From: Singulisphaera sp.
GTDB lineage: Bacteria; Planctomycetota; Planctomycetia; Isosphaerales; Isosphaeraceae
NCBI GenBank assembly: GCA_027451445.1
Contig: DAIDJG010000093.1
Span: 43,557-107,556 of the forward strand
Length of the DNA stretch: 64,000 bases
Direction of reading: 5' to 3'
In this document: positions 13,501 to 21,982 of the stretch, piece by piece
Layout of the letters: the number at the start of each line of letters is the position of its first letter
Position numbering within the stretch: position 1 is the stretch's first letter
Position numbers and translations under genes: made by a program
Notes under the pieces: model-generated
What the model saw: the letters and a program-made list of their open reading frames with translations, nothing else
Told to the model about the DNA's origin: nothing
The model's database searches: none

Positions 13501-13544
13501 GCTTTACACGCAGGATGTCACTGGTTCGAGTCCGGTATCGCCCA
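13501..13544 (+). other. attR-like 3' half of tRNA-Val(UAC)
   Basis: From the anticodon loop onward the sequence is a tRNA-Val: loop TTTACAC (anticodon TAC at 13505-13507), 3' anticodon strand GCAGG, variable ATGTC, T-arm ACTGG-TTCGAGT-CCGGT, acceptor 3' strand ATCGCCC and discriminator A. Upstream of the anticodon loop nothing resembles the D-arm or the expected acceptor 5' strand GGGCGAT. A tRNA 3' half alone is the classic mark of integration of an element into that tRNA gene. Confidence 0.82.
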
Positions 13545-13710
13545 CTTCACTCCCGCCCAATCTCACGATTGACCCAGACAGCGCCTGATCGGCTCTGAAG
13601 CCATCTCAACGACGCGGCCTTTTGACCGCTACTGGCATCGACGCGCTGAGCGCCGCCTTCCGAGATTGGAAAATGCGAACCACCCCCCGTGCGCTCGGCG
13701 AGGGGGCTTG

Positions 13711-14135
13711 CTATTCGAGCCAATTCTCGAATCTTAACTGCGGCACGCGCTCGAAATCCCGCCGATTGGCCGTAACAAGTAAGGCATCCTCGGCAGTGGC
13801 GATGCAGGCCGTCGTCAGATCCATGGTGCCGAGTCTTACGCCCGAATTGCGAGAGTCGTGAAAAAAGTCTACCGCCTCGGCACTCACTGAGATGATAGGG
13901 AGCTTGGCAAAAAAATCGAAGAGAACTGTAAGTTCGCGATAGCCCGTGATTTGATGCAGCAAGGTTCGCTCCCTGCGATTGCCGATAACCAACCCCGCAT
14001 CGGCTCTTCTACATTTACGACAATGCTTCCGATCAATTCCGGGGCTGCGGCGAGCAATCGGCCGTGGAGCCGCACGTGTGGTTCACAATCGGTGTATTTG
14101 AGAACGGTCAAATGATCCGTGTCCAGATGGATCAC
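13711..14135 (-). pseudogene. VapC-like PIN-domain toxin, split by a frameshift
   Basis: Starting at GTG 14135 the first 50 residues (MIHLDTDHLTVLKY ... VVNVEEPMRGWLSAI) are the front half of a VapC-type PIN domain with the first acidic residue in LDTD and the Glu of VEEPMRG. After about 13985 the matching second half continues in another frame (residues RTLLHQITGY ... GTMDLTTACIATAEDALLVTANRRDFERVP) and carries the later acidic residue of GTMDL. Together they make a full-length toxin of about 133 residues. A single-base change in a repeat-free stretch would explain it; a sequencing error is also possible. It overlaps the antitoxin gene by GTGA. Confidence 0.72.
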
Positions 14136-14338
14136 TCTCCGATCTCCTGGCGTGCCTGTTCCCGATCTGCTTCCCGGATCTTTCGGCCCTCGTCATCGAC
14201 GATTTTCGAAAACTCTCGACCGGTAAACATGCCTGCCACCAAGCGCCAATCCTTGGTGCTGCCGGCTTCCTTCTCATTCAAGCGGCGCTCGACTTCCTCA
14301 AGGCGACGGGACACGCTTTCCAAGGTCAGGTTGTGCAC
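14132..14338 (-). CDS. VapB-like antitoxin of the PIN-domain pair
   Basis: A 68-residue helical protein (LTLESVSRRLEEVERRLNEKE, then DWRLVAGMFTG and KIREADREQARQE). Short proteins of this pattern precede PIN toxins in planctomycetes. The start is GTG 14338 with GGGAGAA 5 bases upstream; the longer reading from 14455 is unlikely. The stop overlaps the GTG of the toxin. If the toxin is dead, this may be an orphan antitoxin that can still neutralise related toxins. The DNA-binding fold is not evident from sequence. Confidence 0.62.
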   Translation of the reverse strand: MHNLTLESVSRRLEEVERRLNEKEAGSTKDWRLVAGMFTGREFSKIVDDEGRKIREADREQARQEIGE

Positions 14339-14477
14339 GGTGGTTCTCCCAATTCTTGGTACAAGATATTCTACCTGGCCACGCCTTATTTCAAAGCGCC
14401 GATCGCCACGAAGCCACGAGCTTGGCGATCGAGTTGAACGCTGGTCGTCGATCAATGCCCGCGCCGATGACTTAAAC

Positions 14478-14840
14478 TCAGTGAGCTGCGCCCGCGTTCG
14501 TCAAGAGCCTGACGATCTCCTCGTGGCCCCGAGTTCGTGCAGTCTCAATCGCGGATGTGCCATCCTCCCACGTCGCGTCGGGGCTCGCACCGGCGGCCAG
14601 CAACGCTTTCACTTTGGCGAGATCACCGTGTGCCGCGGCAATGAACAGTCTCTCATCGAGCCAATATATCTGATACAAATACCGTCCGGACAGCCCCAGA
14701 ATCACCAAGCTGCCGAGCCATAAGTACAAAAGACGCCAGCGGATGGGCGAACGGCGGACGAAAAGGGCTGTGACGAAAACGCCGCAGACCAGACAGATGC
14801 AGGCCAGGAAGCCGAATACGATAAAGCCACCGAAGTCCAT
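14478..14840 (-). CDS. Membrane protein with ankyrin repeats
   Basis: A 120-residue protein with two membrane helices (FIVFGFLACICLVCGVFVTAL, about residues 6-26; and LLYLWLGSLVILGLSGRYLY, about 37-56). After these come about one and a half ankyrin repeats (LFIAAAHGDLAKVKALLAAG, then DGTSAIETARTRGHEEIVRLL). The repeats would face the cytoplasm or periplasm and bind a partner protein. It stands alone, leftward, between the toxin-antitoxin pair and the first DUF1501 gene. The partner is not known. Confidence 0.72.
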   Translation of the reverse strand: MDFGGFIVFGFLACICLVCGVFVTALFVRRSPIRWRLLYLWLGSLVILGLSGRYLYQIYWLDERLFIAAAHGDLAKVKALLAAGASPDATWEDGTSAIETARTRGHEEIVRLLTNAGAAH

Positions 14841-15079
14841 GTCGTGGCTCCTTGAAAACCCTGGGTCCCACTCGATTCAGTGATCTCAGGATCGTTCCAC
14901 CATAGACGAGTGTCGGAGCGCGTGCAAATCGAACCATCCGGGAGATCCGACTTGCAATTCACGCACATCTGATGTTAAACTTTCCTTCAAAGCCGGTACG
15001 ATAGTCATCCTGCCGCCCGCGCGACCTTCTCTTAATGAGGTCGTCTCGCCTTCCGAATCCTGCCAAAAAGGGGAATCCG

Positions 15080-16399
15080 ATGTTCCAGTTGAGCCACGGG
15101 TCGAACCGGAGCTGTGACGGAATCACGCGGCGTAACTTCCTGCGCGTCGGCTCGCTGTCGGCGCTGGGATTGAGCCTTCCCCAATTCTTGCAGGCCCGCG
15201 CTACGGCCGCCGGCACCGGAAAGGACGTCTCGTGCATTTTGTTGTGGCTCCAAGGGGGCATCAGCCACATCGATAGTTTCGATCCCAAACCCGAAGCGCC
15301 GGCCGAGATCCGGGGCGAGTTCGGCGTGATCGACACCAACGTGCCCGGGATTCAGGTTTGCGACCCCTTGCCGATGCTGGCGCAGCACCAGGACAAGTTC
15401 TCGATCCTCCGCTCGTTGAACCCCAAAAACGGTTCCCACGGCGTGGCCGACGCCTATATGCTGACGGGCCACCCGTTTAACCCGGCGCTCACGTTCCCGG
15501 CCTACGGCTCGGTCGTCGCGCGAGAAAAGGGGGACCGGGAGAGCATGCCGCCCTACATCCAAATCGGGACGGCGATCGACCAGCGGTTCGGCGGCGGCGT
15601 GGCGGGCTACCTTGGCGACCAGTACAACCCGTTCGTTCTCCCCGGCGATGCCTCCAGTCCCAGCTTCACGGTTCGCGACGTGACGCTGCCGAGCGGCGTC
15701 GACTCGCAACGGTTCCAGCACCGGATGAAAGTTCTGGAGACGGTCGATACCTGGCAATCCAAGATCGAGTCGAGCCCGACTGCGCTCGACGCAGCCGACA
15801 GCTTCTCCAAGAAGGCGTACAGCCTGATCACCGCGCCCCGCGCCAAGAAGGCGTTCGACATAGCGACGGAAGACCCAAGGATGCGCGACCGCTACGGCCG
15901 GCACTCGCTGGGACAGGGGTGCTTGCTCGCTCGTCGCCTGATCGAATCCGGCGTTCGGTTCGTTACCGTGACCGATGGCGGCTGGGACACCCACCAGAAC
16001 AACTTCAGCTCGCTCAAGACCCGGCTGCTGCCCCGACTGGACACCGCTCTCTCGGCGTTGCTCCAGGACCTGTCGGACCGCGGCATGCTGGATTCGACGC
16101 TTGTTGTTACTCTGAGCGACTTCGGCCGCACACCCAAGGTCAACCCCTCCGCCGGCCGCGATCACTGGTCCACGGCGGGAATTGCCCTCCTGGCTGGCGG
16201 GGGTATTCGGCCGGGAATGGCCGTGGGGCAGACGAACGCGCTTGCTGAGCATCCCACCGAGGCACCTTATTACACCGAGGATCTTGCGGCAACGCTCTAC
16301 CACTGCCTCGGTGTTCCGCTCGACACGTTCCACACCACTCCGGATGGGCGGCCGATCAAGATCAATTACGAAGGGCGGCTGATTCGGGAGCTGGTTTAA
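15080..16399 (+). CDS. DUF1501 family protein with Tat signal
   Basis: A 439-residue exported protein of the DUF1501 family, which adopts an alkaline-phosphatase-like fold and is greatly expanded in planctomycetes. The twin-arginine signal is at residues 16-40 (TRRNFLRVGSLSALGLSLP). Family landmarks follow: WLQGGISHIDSFDPKP, then LLARRLIESGVRFVTVTDGGWDTH, the LSDFGRTPK motif and DHW near residue 370. GGGGAA lies upstream of ATG 15080. It begins a rightward row with a DUF4832 protein, a DUF1549/DUF1553 protein and two more DUF1501 genes, a common planctomycete arrangement. The substrate is not established for the family. Confidence 0.88.
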   Translation: MFQLSHGSNRSCDGITRRNFLRVGSLSALGLSLPQFLQARATAAGTGKDVSCILLWLQGGISHIDSFDPKPEAPAEIRGEFGVIDTNVPGIQVCDPLPMLAQHQDKFSILRSLNPKNGSHGVADAYMLTGHPFNPALTFPAYGSVVAREKGDRESMPPYIQIGTAIDQRFGGGVAGYLGDQYNPFVLPGDASSPSFTVRDVTLPSGVDSQRFQHRMKVLETVDTWQSKIESSPTALDAADSFSKKAYSLITAPRAKKAFDIATEDPRMRDRYGRHSLGQGCLLARRLIESGVRFVTVTDGGWDTHQNNFSSLKTRLLPRLDTALSALLQDLSDRGMLDSTLVVTLSDFGRTPKVNPSAGRDHWSTAGIALLAGGGIRPGMAVGQTNALAEHPTEAPYYTEDLAATLYHCLGVPLDTFHTTPDGRPIKINYEGRLIRELV

Positions 16400-16435
16400 G
16401 CTCGCCGTCGTCTTAACCCTCGGAGGCGGCCTCCG

Positions 16436-17776
16436 ATGACGCGTGGGCTCGTCAGAACACTCGCCTGCGTTGGGACCCTCGTTCCATTTGCGGTGATCCA
16501 CGGCGCTGAACCCGCCGCCCGCGAGCGCGTCGTCCGGCCTGCGGCCGCGCCTGGGCCGCTCGACAATCCGTTGAAAGGCTGGTGCCACGGGGCGGGGAAC
16601 CTGATGCACCAACCCTACTCGCTCGTCTTTCAACGGGCCTCCTGGCGTGAGCTGGAACCCGTTGAGGGGGACTACCAATTCGATGAGTGGGAACGGCATT
16701 CCTGGAACCGCGCGGAAGATCGCGGCAAGCACATCGTGTTTCGCGTTCACATCGACGATCCGGGTTCGCCCCTCGGGCTTCCCGATTGGGTCAAGGCGAA
16801 GGGCGTTCGCCTGACGCCCTACCAGGACCACGGCGGCGGACTCTCACCGGATTACAACCACCCTGCAGTCGTTGCCGGTCTGGAGAAGCTCGTCGCCGCG
16901 CTCGGCCGGCGCTACGACGCCGATCCTCGGATCGCCGCCGTTCAGGTCGGCTTGCTCGGCTTCTGGGGAGAGTGGCACACCTATCCTCGGACGGAGCTCT
17001 TCGCCAATGATGAGACGCAACGGCGCGTCATCGCGGCGTACCAGGCGGCGTTTCCACACAAGATTGTTCAGGCACGATCCGGGAAGGGTGAATTGGGCAA
17101 GGCCGAAGGCCTTGGGTACCACGACGATTTATTCCCCGAAGACGTTGATGGACCCGAACCGTGGATGTTCGTGCCTAGCCTCCGTGCCGCCCACCGCGAC
17201 GAGAATTGGCGCAAGGCGATGATTGGTGGAGAGCTGGCGTTCCGCTCGGAAGATCGCTGGCTCGGGCCGGAATTCACGCACACGAACGCGATGATCGAGC
17301 GCGGGCATTTCTCGTTCCTTGGGCCGTACCACCCAGCCGTCAAAGCTAACCCGGCGCCCCAGTATCGCGAACGCTGTGAACAGATGGTCCGACGCATGGG
17401 TTACGAGTTCACGTGGACTGAGATCCGACACCCGGAAGCCGTCACTCGCGGCGGATCGCTGCCGGTCACGCTCGAAGGGAAGAATCAGGGGGTGGCCCCG
17501 TTCTATTATCCGTGGGCGGTCGAACTGGCGTTGCTCGACCGTCGCGGAACGGTCGCGGAGCGGCTTCCGCTAGCCGTAGATCTCCGAACGTGGCAACCCG
17601 GTCCGTTCCGCGTGTCGGTCTCGCCCGTATGCAAGGCGCTGGCTGGTCGTTACTCACTCGCGATCGGAATCATCGATCCTTGGTCCGGCAAGCCTTCCAT
17701 CGCTTTTGCCAACGATATGAAACGCCGAGAGGGCTGGACGATCCTGTCCGAAATCGAGATCAAGCCGACGCGCTGA
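16436..17776 (+). CDS. Exported DUF4832 / glycoside-hydrolase-like protein
   Basis: A 446-residue protein with a signal peptide (residues 1-22, cleaving near HGA-EP). The N-terminal two thirds form a TIM-barrel-like domain with NPLKGW near residue 43, ASWRELEPVEGDYQFDEWE and VGLLGFWGEWH, features of DUF4874/DUF4832 proteins related to glycoside hydrolases. The FWGEWH Glu is a plausible acid/base residue. The C-terminal 110 residues are beta-rich (DUF4832). GGAGG stands 9 bases before ATG 16436. It follows DUF1501 by 36 bases and is likely co-transcribed. The enzyme activity is inferred. Confidence 0.78.
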   Translation: MTRGLVRTLACVGTLVPFAVIHGAEPAARERVVRPAAAPGPLDNPLKGWCHGAGNLMHQPYSLVFQRASWRELEPVEGDYQFDEWERHSWNRAEDRGKHIVFRVHIDDPGSPLGLPDWVKAKGVRLTPYQDHGGGLSPDYNHPAVVAGLEKLVAALGRRYDADPRIAAVQVGLLGFWGEWHTYPRTELFANDETQRRVIAAYQAAFPHKIVQARSGKGELGKAEGLGYHDDLFPEDVDGPEPWMFVPSLRAAHRDENWRKAMIGGELAFRSEDRWLGPEFTHTNAMIERGHFSFLGPYHPAVKANPAPQYRERCEQMVRRMGYEFTWTEIRHPEAVTRGGSLPVTLEGKNQGVAPFYYPWAVELALLDRRGTVAERLPLAVDLRTWQPGPFRVSVSPVCKALAGRYSLAIGIIDPWSGKPSIAFANDMKRREGWTILSEIEIKPTR

Positions 17777-17858
17777 TCGAGCGGTTGCAAGAGAGCGGGA
17801 CCGCAGGTCAGAATGTCTTGAGGACGCTGAAGTCGAGAATGGGGGAGGAGACTGGCTC

Positions 17859-20183
17859 ATGGCGCTCGTTTCTCGGACGACGGCTCTGCTGATCGTCATG
17901 AGCTCCTTGCTGTGTGCTGCCGTTCTGGGCGGCGAACCTGCGATCGAATCGCAGGGTGTCGCTCCACCCGAGTCGTTTACCAAGGAACAACGCGCTCACT
18001 GGGCCTACCAGGTTCCCCAACGCCCGGGTCTTCCCGACGTCAAGGAAGCCGGGTGGGTGCGAAACCCCATCGATCGCTTCATCCTCGCGGGCCTCGAAGA
18101 GAGTGGTCTGCCTCACGCTCCCGCAGTCGACCGCGTGGCGCTGCTGCGACGAGTTACGTTTGACCTGACCGGGCTCCCGCCGAACCCCGCCGAGGCCGAG
18201 GCGTTTCTCAACGACCCAAGTCCCGACGCGTACGAACGGCTCGTCGATCGCCTGCTCACGAGCCCGGCTTATGGGGAGCGCTGGGCGCAGCACTGGCTCG
18301 ACCTTGCCCACTACGCCGAGACAAACGGATTCGAGCTCGACGCGGAGCGTCCGGACGCCTGGCGCTTCCGCGACTGGGTGGTCAACGCGCTGAATGCCGA
18401 CATGCCTTATGACCGCTTCGTCACGCTTCAACTCGCTGGTGACGAGGCGGAGCCAGGCGACACCAACGCGTTGATCGCCACGGGCTTCGGCCGGTGTGGG
18501 CCGCGCGAGGTCGTGGGCGGCAATGCGGATCCGGCCGTGAAGCGGCAGTCGGAGTTGACCGAGATTACCGGAACCGTCGGGTCGGTGTTTCTTGGGCTGA
18601 CGGTCGCCTGTGCCCGCTGCCACGACCACAAGTTCGACGCCTTGCCGACAACCGACTACTACCGACTCCAGTCATTTTTTGCAGCCTCTCAGCTCGTCGA
18701 AAAACCGCTCGCGACTCCGGCGGAGATCGCTGCTTACGCTGCGGCTCGCAAAGCGATCGCCGAGAAGACGGCCCCGTTGCGGCAGCAGATGGCCGCACTC
18801 GAGGGCCCGTACCGGAAGGCGCTCACTGACGCGAAGCAGGCCCAGCTTACGCCTGCCGAGCGGGCCGTTCTGGCGATCCCGCCCACGGACCGCACGCCGG
18901 CTCAGAAACGGCTGGCCGAAGGCTTCGCGTCGACGCTCAAGGTCTCCTGGGAAGAGGTCGCCGAGGCGGTGGCGGCCAACCCCGCCGATCACGAAACGCG
19001 TGAACGCCTCAAACGTGCGATCCACGAGATCGAACGCACGCTTCCGCGGCCCCCGGCGCATGCGATGGCGCTGGTCGATCAGGGGAAGTCAGCGCCCGAC
19101 GTCTTTGTCTATCGCCGGGGCGATCCCAAGAACCGCGGGCCCAAGGTCGCTCCTCACCCGCCAGGAATCGTGCTGGCGTCGCTCTCCACCGCGGCGTTTC
19201 CCGAGTCGATCAGCTCCACGCCCGCGACCACGGGGCGCAGGCTCGCGCTGGCGCGCTGGTTGACCCGGCCCGATAACCCTTTGACCGCGCGCGTCATTGT
19301 CAATCGGCTCTGGCAGCATCACTTCGGCCGCGGGATTGTCGCCACCCCCAGCGACTTTGGCGTACGGGGCGAGGCGCCCACGCATCCCGAATTGCTCGAC
19401 TGGCTCGCCACTGAGCTCGTCGCCCAAGAGTGGCGGCTCAAGCCGTTGCACCGTTTGATGGTCACCTCGGCAGCTTACCGTCAGTCGAGCCACGCCGACC
19501 CGAAACTCGTCGCCGATGATCCTGACAATACATTGGTCGGCCGGATGAGTCGCCGCCGGCTGGATGCGGAGAGCGTGCGCGACGCCATGCTGGCGGTTTC
19601 CGGCGATTTCAACTCCAAGGCCGGCGGTCCGGGTGTGCTGGTTCCCATCGAGAAGGAGATCGAGGATCTGATCTTTACCGAAGCTGAAGTCGTCGACCTC
19701 TGGCCCGAAACTCCGGATCCTGCGGAGCACTTCCGGCGCTCGCTGTATCTCTACCGGAAGCGGAATGTGCGCTATCCGATGTTTGACGCCTTCGATGCAC
19801 CGGACACGCAAACGGCCTGCCCCCAGCGCGGGGTGAGTACGCATGCGCTTCAGGCCCTTGTCCTCATCAACAGCGATTTCGCTGCCGCTCGGGCCAAGGC
19901 GCTCGCTGGAAGATTTTTTCGCGAAGCGCCGGCGAACGACGCTGCCCGAATCGCGTGTGCGTATCGTCTCGTGCTCATCCGCGAGCCGAAGGCAAGCGAA
20001 GTCGAACAGACGCTCAGATTTCTGGACGCTCAAACCGACTTGCTGCGAAAGCAAGCGGACGCTGGCAAGATCCTCGCTCAGCCGGGTTTCCGACCCGAAT
20101 CGGTCGACGAGGCCCGAGCGGCGGCATGGGTCGATTTCGCCCTGGCGATGCTGAACCGAAACGAGTTCATTTACGTCCCTTGA
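17859..20183 (+). CDS. DUF1549 and DUF1553 domain protein with CxxCH motif
   Basis: A 774-residue exported protein (signal peptide residues 1-24). DUF1549 covers about residues 65-270 (NPIDRFILAGLEESGL, RRVTFDLTGLPP, YGERWAQHWLDLAHYAETNG) and includes CARCHDHKFD near residue 250, a possible c-type heme or metal site. A charged helical insert follows (about 290-400). DUF1553 covers about 460-740 (RLALARWLTRPDNPLTARVI, NRLWQHHFGRGIV, RRRLDAESVRDAML). Such genes nearly always sit beside DUF1501 genes, as here. GGGGGAGGAG precedes ATG 17859. The function is unknown; degradation of polymers or extracellular electron transfer have been suggested for this gene pair type. Confidence 0.88.
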   Translation: MALVSRTTALLIVMSSLLCAAVLGGEPAIESQGVAPPESFTKEQRAHWAYQVPQRPGLPDVKEAGWVRNPIDRFILAGLEESGLPHAPAVDRVALLRRVTFDLTGLPPNPAEAEAFLNDPSPDAYERLVDRLLTSPAYGERWAQHWLDLAHYAETNGFELDAERPDAWRFRDWVVNALNADMPYDRFVTLQLAGDEAEPGDTNALIATGFGRCGPREVVGGNADPAVKRQSELTEITGTVGSVFLGLTVACARCHDHKFDALPTTDYYRLQSFFAASQLVEKPLATPAEIAAYAAARKAIAEKTAPLRQQMAALEGPYRKALTDAKQAQLTPAERAVLAIPPTDRTPAQKRLAEGFASTLKVSWEEVAEAVAANPADHETRERLKRAIHEIERTLPRPPAHAMALVDQGKSAPDVFVYRRGDPKNRGPKVAPHPPGIVLASLSTAAFPESISSTPATTGRRLALARWLTRPDNPLTARVIVNRLWQHHFGRGIVATPSDFGVRGEAPTHPELLDWLATELVAQEWRLKPLHRLMVTSAAYRQSSHADPKLVADDPDNTLVGRMSRRRLDAESVRDAMLAVSGDFNSKAGGPGVLVPIEKEIEDLIFTEAEVVDLWPETPDPAEHFRRSLYLYRKRNVRYPMFDAFDAPDTQTACPQRGVSTHALQALVLINSDFAAARAKALAGRFFREAPANDAARIACAYRLVLIREPKASEVEQTLRFLDAQTDLLRKQADAGKILAQPGFRPESVDEARAAAWVDFALAMLNRNEFIYVP

Positions 20184-20308
20184 GGGGTTGATCCCGTGAA
20201 CCGTCAGCGCTTCGGTACGACCTGTTGTCCTGGGCGTCGGGGAGCTTTACGCTCCAATCGCACACATCGAACGGCCGACCCGCCGTTCGGAATGCGGAAA
20301 CATTTAGC

Positions 20309-20471
20309 TCCCCCCTTGGGAAGGGGGGGCTGGGGGGGTGGGGAGTGAGCGATCGTAGTCAGTTGGCCCGTTGCTCCGCTGCCATCGCGCACACGAGGAC
20401 GTCTCATGGCTGAATTGAACACAACGGACGGCCAATCCCCACCCCCCCAACCCCCCCTTCCCAAGGGGGGG
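20309..20471. repeat. Pair of inverted C/G-tract repeats
   Basis: A 35-base segment (20309-20343) built of CCCCCC-TTGGGAA-GGGGGG followed by a long G-run returns in inverted form at 20437-20471 with two or three differences and about 93 bases between. Each arm is itself a small palindrome around TTGGGAA/TTCCCAA. It fills most of the 375-base gap 20184-20558. The right arm lies inside the upstream extension of the next frame, which argues for the later GTG start there. Confidence 0.7.
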
Positions 20472-20558
20472 AGTTATGAGGTCTTCCCGTACGCCGCGGG
20501 CGCGACGCGACGCGATACGCCGTATAATCCAAAAACAATCATATCTCAACGAATCGCT

Positions 20559-21962
20559 GTGCCCAGTCGCCGCGACTTCCTCAGGCGGTCGGGGAATGGA
20601 TTTGGCCTGCTGGGGTTGTCCTATTTACTCCAAAATGAGGCACGTGCCGCGAAGCCGTCCAACCCGCTCGCGGCCCGGCCGGGACATCATCCCGCGCGTG
20701 CGAAGCGTTGTATTTTCCTGTTCATGACCGGCGGGCCGAGCCACATCGATCTCTTCGACCCCAAGCCCCTTCTGAACCGCCTCGACGGCCAGCCCGTTCC
20801 CGAGAGCTTCGGTAAGGTTGACGGCCAGTTCGTCGAAAACGACCCTCTTTGCCTTGGCAGCCATCGCCGCTGGGGAAAGTACGGCGCATCGGGTCTCGAT
20901 ATGTCCGACCTGGTGCCCCACCTCCACAAGCACGCCGACGACATCGCGTTGATCCGCTCATGTGCCGCGGACAGTGTGGTTCATGCTCCGGCAATGTACC
21001 AGATGAATTCGGGCCGGGTGTTCATGGGTTATCCTAGCCTGGGAAGCTGGGTCACGTACGGCCTGGGATCGGAGAGCGACGATTTGCCGGCATTCGTCGT
21101 CATGACCCAGCCGGAAGGCACGCCCGAAGGCGGCGCGCCTTGCTGGGGGGCTGGGTTCCTCCCCGCGAACTATCAAGGCACGCTTTTTCGCAACGGGCCG
21201 AATCCGATCATCAACTTGCGGCCTTCTGCCGAGTTCTCGCCCGATCAACAGCGCCGCACGCTCGATCTGCTGCGCGCCATGAACGAGCAAGACCTCGACG
21301 CGAACGACACGGAGCTCTCGGCGCGGATCGCCAGCTACGAGCTGGCCTTTCGCATGCAGAGTGCGGCGCCGGAGGCCGTCGACCTCTCTCGCGAGTCGGA
21401 AGCCACGAAGCGGCTCTATGGGCTCGACGATCCGAAGACGGCGGAGTTCGGCACGCGCTGCCTTCTGGCGCGGCGATTGGCGGAGCGCGGAGTGCGTTTC
21501 ATCCAGCTCTACTCGGGCGGGGGACCGGTCGCGATCCAGTGGGATGCACACGATGACGTGGACGCCAACCACGAAAAGATGTGCGGCTTGACCGACAAAC
21601 CGGTCGCTGCCCTGCTCACCGATCTGAAACGGACCGGGCTGCTCGACGACACGTTGGTCGTCTGGGGGGCGGAGTTCGGCCGCACGCCGGCCAGCCAGAA
21701 GGGGGGCAGGGGGCGTGACCACAACGCGGCAGGGTTCACGATGTGGATGGCCGGCGGCGGAATCAAGGGGGGCACCGTCGTGGGCGCGACGGATGAGATC
21801 GGTCTGAAGGCCGTCGAGGACCGCGCTCACGTAAACGACATCCACGCGACGATCCTCCATGCGATGGGCCTCGACCACAAGCAACTCACCCACCTGCACA
21901 ACGGCCGCGACGAACGCCTGACCGACGTGGGCGGCCGCGTGATCAAGCAGCTCTGGGGCTGA
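20559..21962 (+). CDS. DUF1501 family protein with Tat signal
   Basis: A 467-residue DUF1501 protein. GTG 20559 is chosen because it directly precedes the twin-arginine signal [19 protein letters not shown]; an in-frame ATG at 20406 would translate the C/G-tract repeat into Pro/Gly-rich sequence. Landmarks: [18 protein letters not shown], then [36 protein letters not shown], the [12 protein letters not shown] motif, [18 protein letters not shown]. The next DUF1501 gene starts about 20 bases after its stop, so they form an operon. No strong ribosome-binding site is seen before the GTG. The role is as for the family: an exported alkaline-phosphatase-like protein of unknown substrate. Confidence 0.82.
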   Translation: MPSRRDFLRRSGNGFGLLGLSYLLQNEARAAKPSNPLAARPGHHPARAKRCIFLFMTGGPSHIDLFDPKPLLNRLDGQPVPESFGKVDGQFVENDPLCLGSHRRWGKYGASGLDMSDLVPHLHKHADDIALIRSCAADSVVHAPAMYQMNSGRVFMGYPSLGSWVTYGLGSESDDLPAFVVMTQPEGTPEGGAPCWGAGFLPANYQGTLFRNGPNPIINLRPSAEFSPDQQRRTLDLLRAMNEQDLDANDTELSARIASYELAFRMQSAAPEAVDLSRESEATKRLYGLDDPKTAEFGTRCLLARRLAERGVRFIQLYSGGGPVAIQWDAHDDVDANHEKMCGLTDKPVAALLTDLKRTGLLDDTLVVWGAEFGRTPASQKGGRGRDHNAAGFTMWMAGGGIKGGTVVGATDEIGLKAVEDRAHVNDIHATILHAMGLDHKQLTHLHNGRDERLTDVGGRVIKQLWG

Positions 21963-21982
21963 CGAATCAGGGAGTGCGTCCC

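Larger units (their letters stand above)
1..13544. mobile_element. Right part of an integrated element ending in a tRNA-Val scar
   Basis: The stretch up to 13544 holds almost only short genes of unknown function, phage- or plasmid-type regulators (excisionase-like HTH, LexA-like HTH), two sigma-70 factors and a Gln/Ala/Pro-rich structural-type protein. Genes beyond it are ordinary planctomycete chromosome. Its right edge is the 3' half of a tRNA-Val gene (13501-13544), oriented so that the intact tRNA should lie to the left, outside the window. No integrase, portal, terminase or conjugation gene is visible, so prophage, phage-plasmid and integrative plasmid all remain possible. The left end is not in the window. 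Confidence 0.6.

Noticed and set aside
14702..14968. Leftward 88-codon frame starting MCVNCKSDLPDG
   Set aside because: The first residues look natural, but the frame soon runs into the shadow of the ankyrin membrane protein. A leader peptide cannot be shown.
15032..16831. 599-codon leftward open frame opposite the first DUF1501 gene
   Set aside because: Antisense shadow of DUF1501 and the DUF4832 start; no motif or natural composition.
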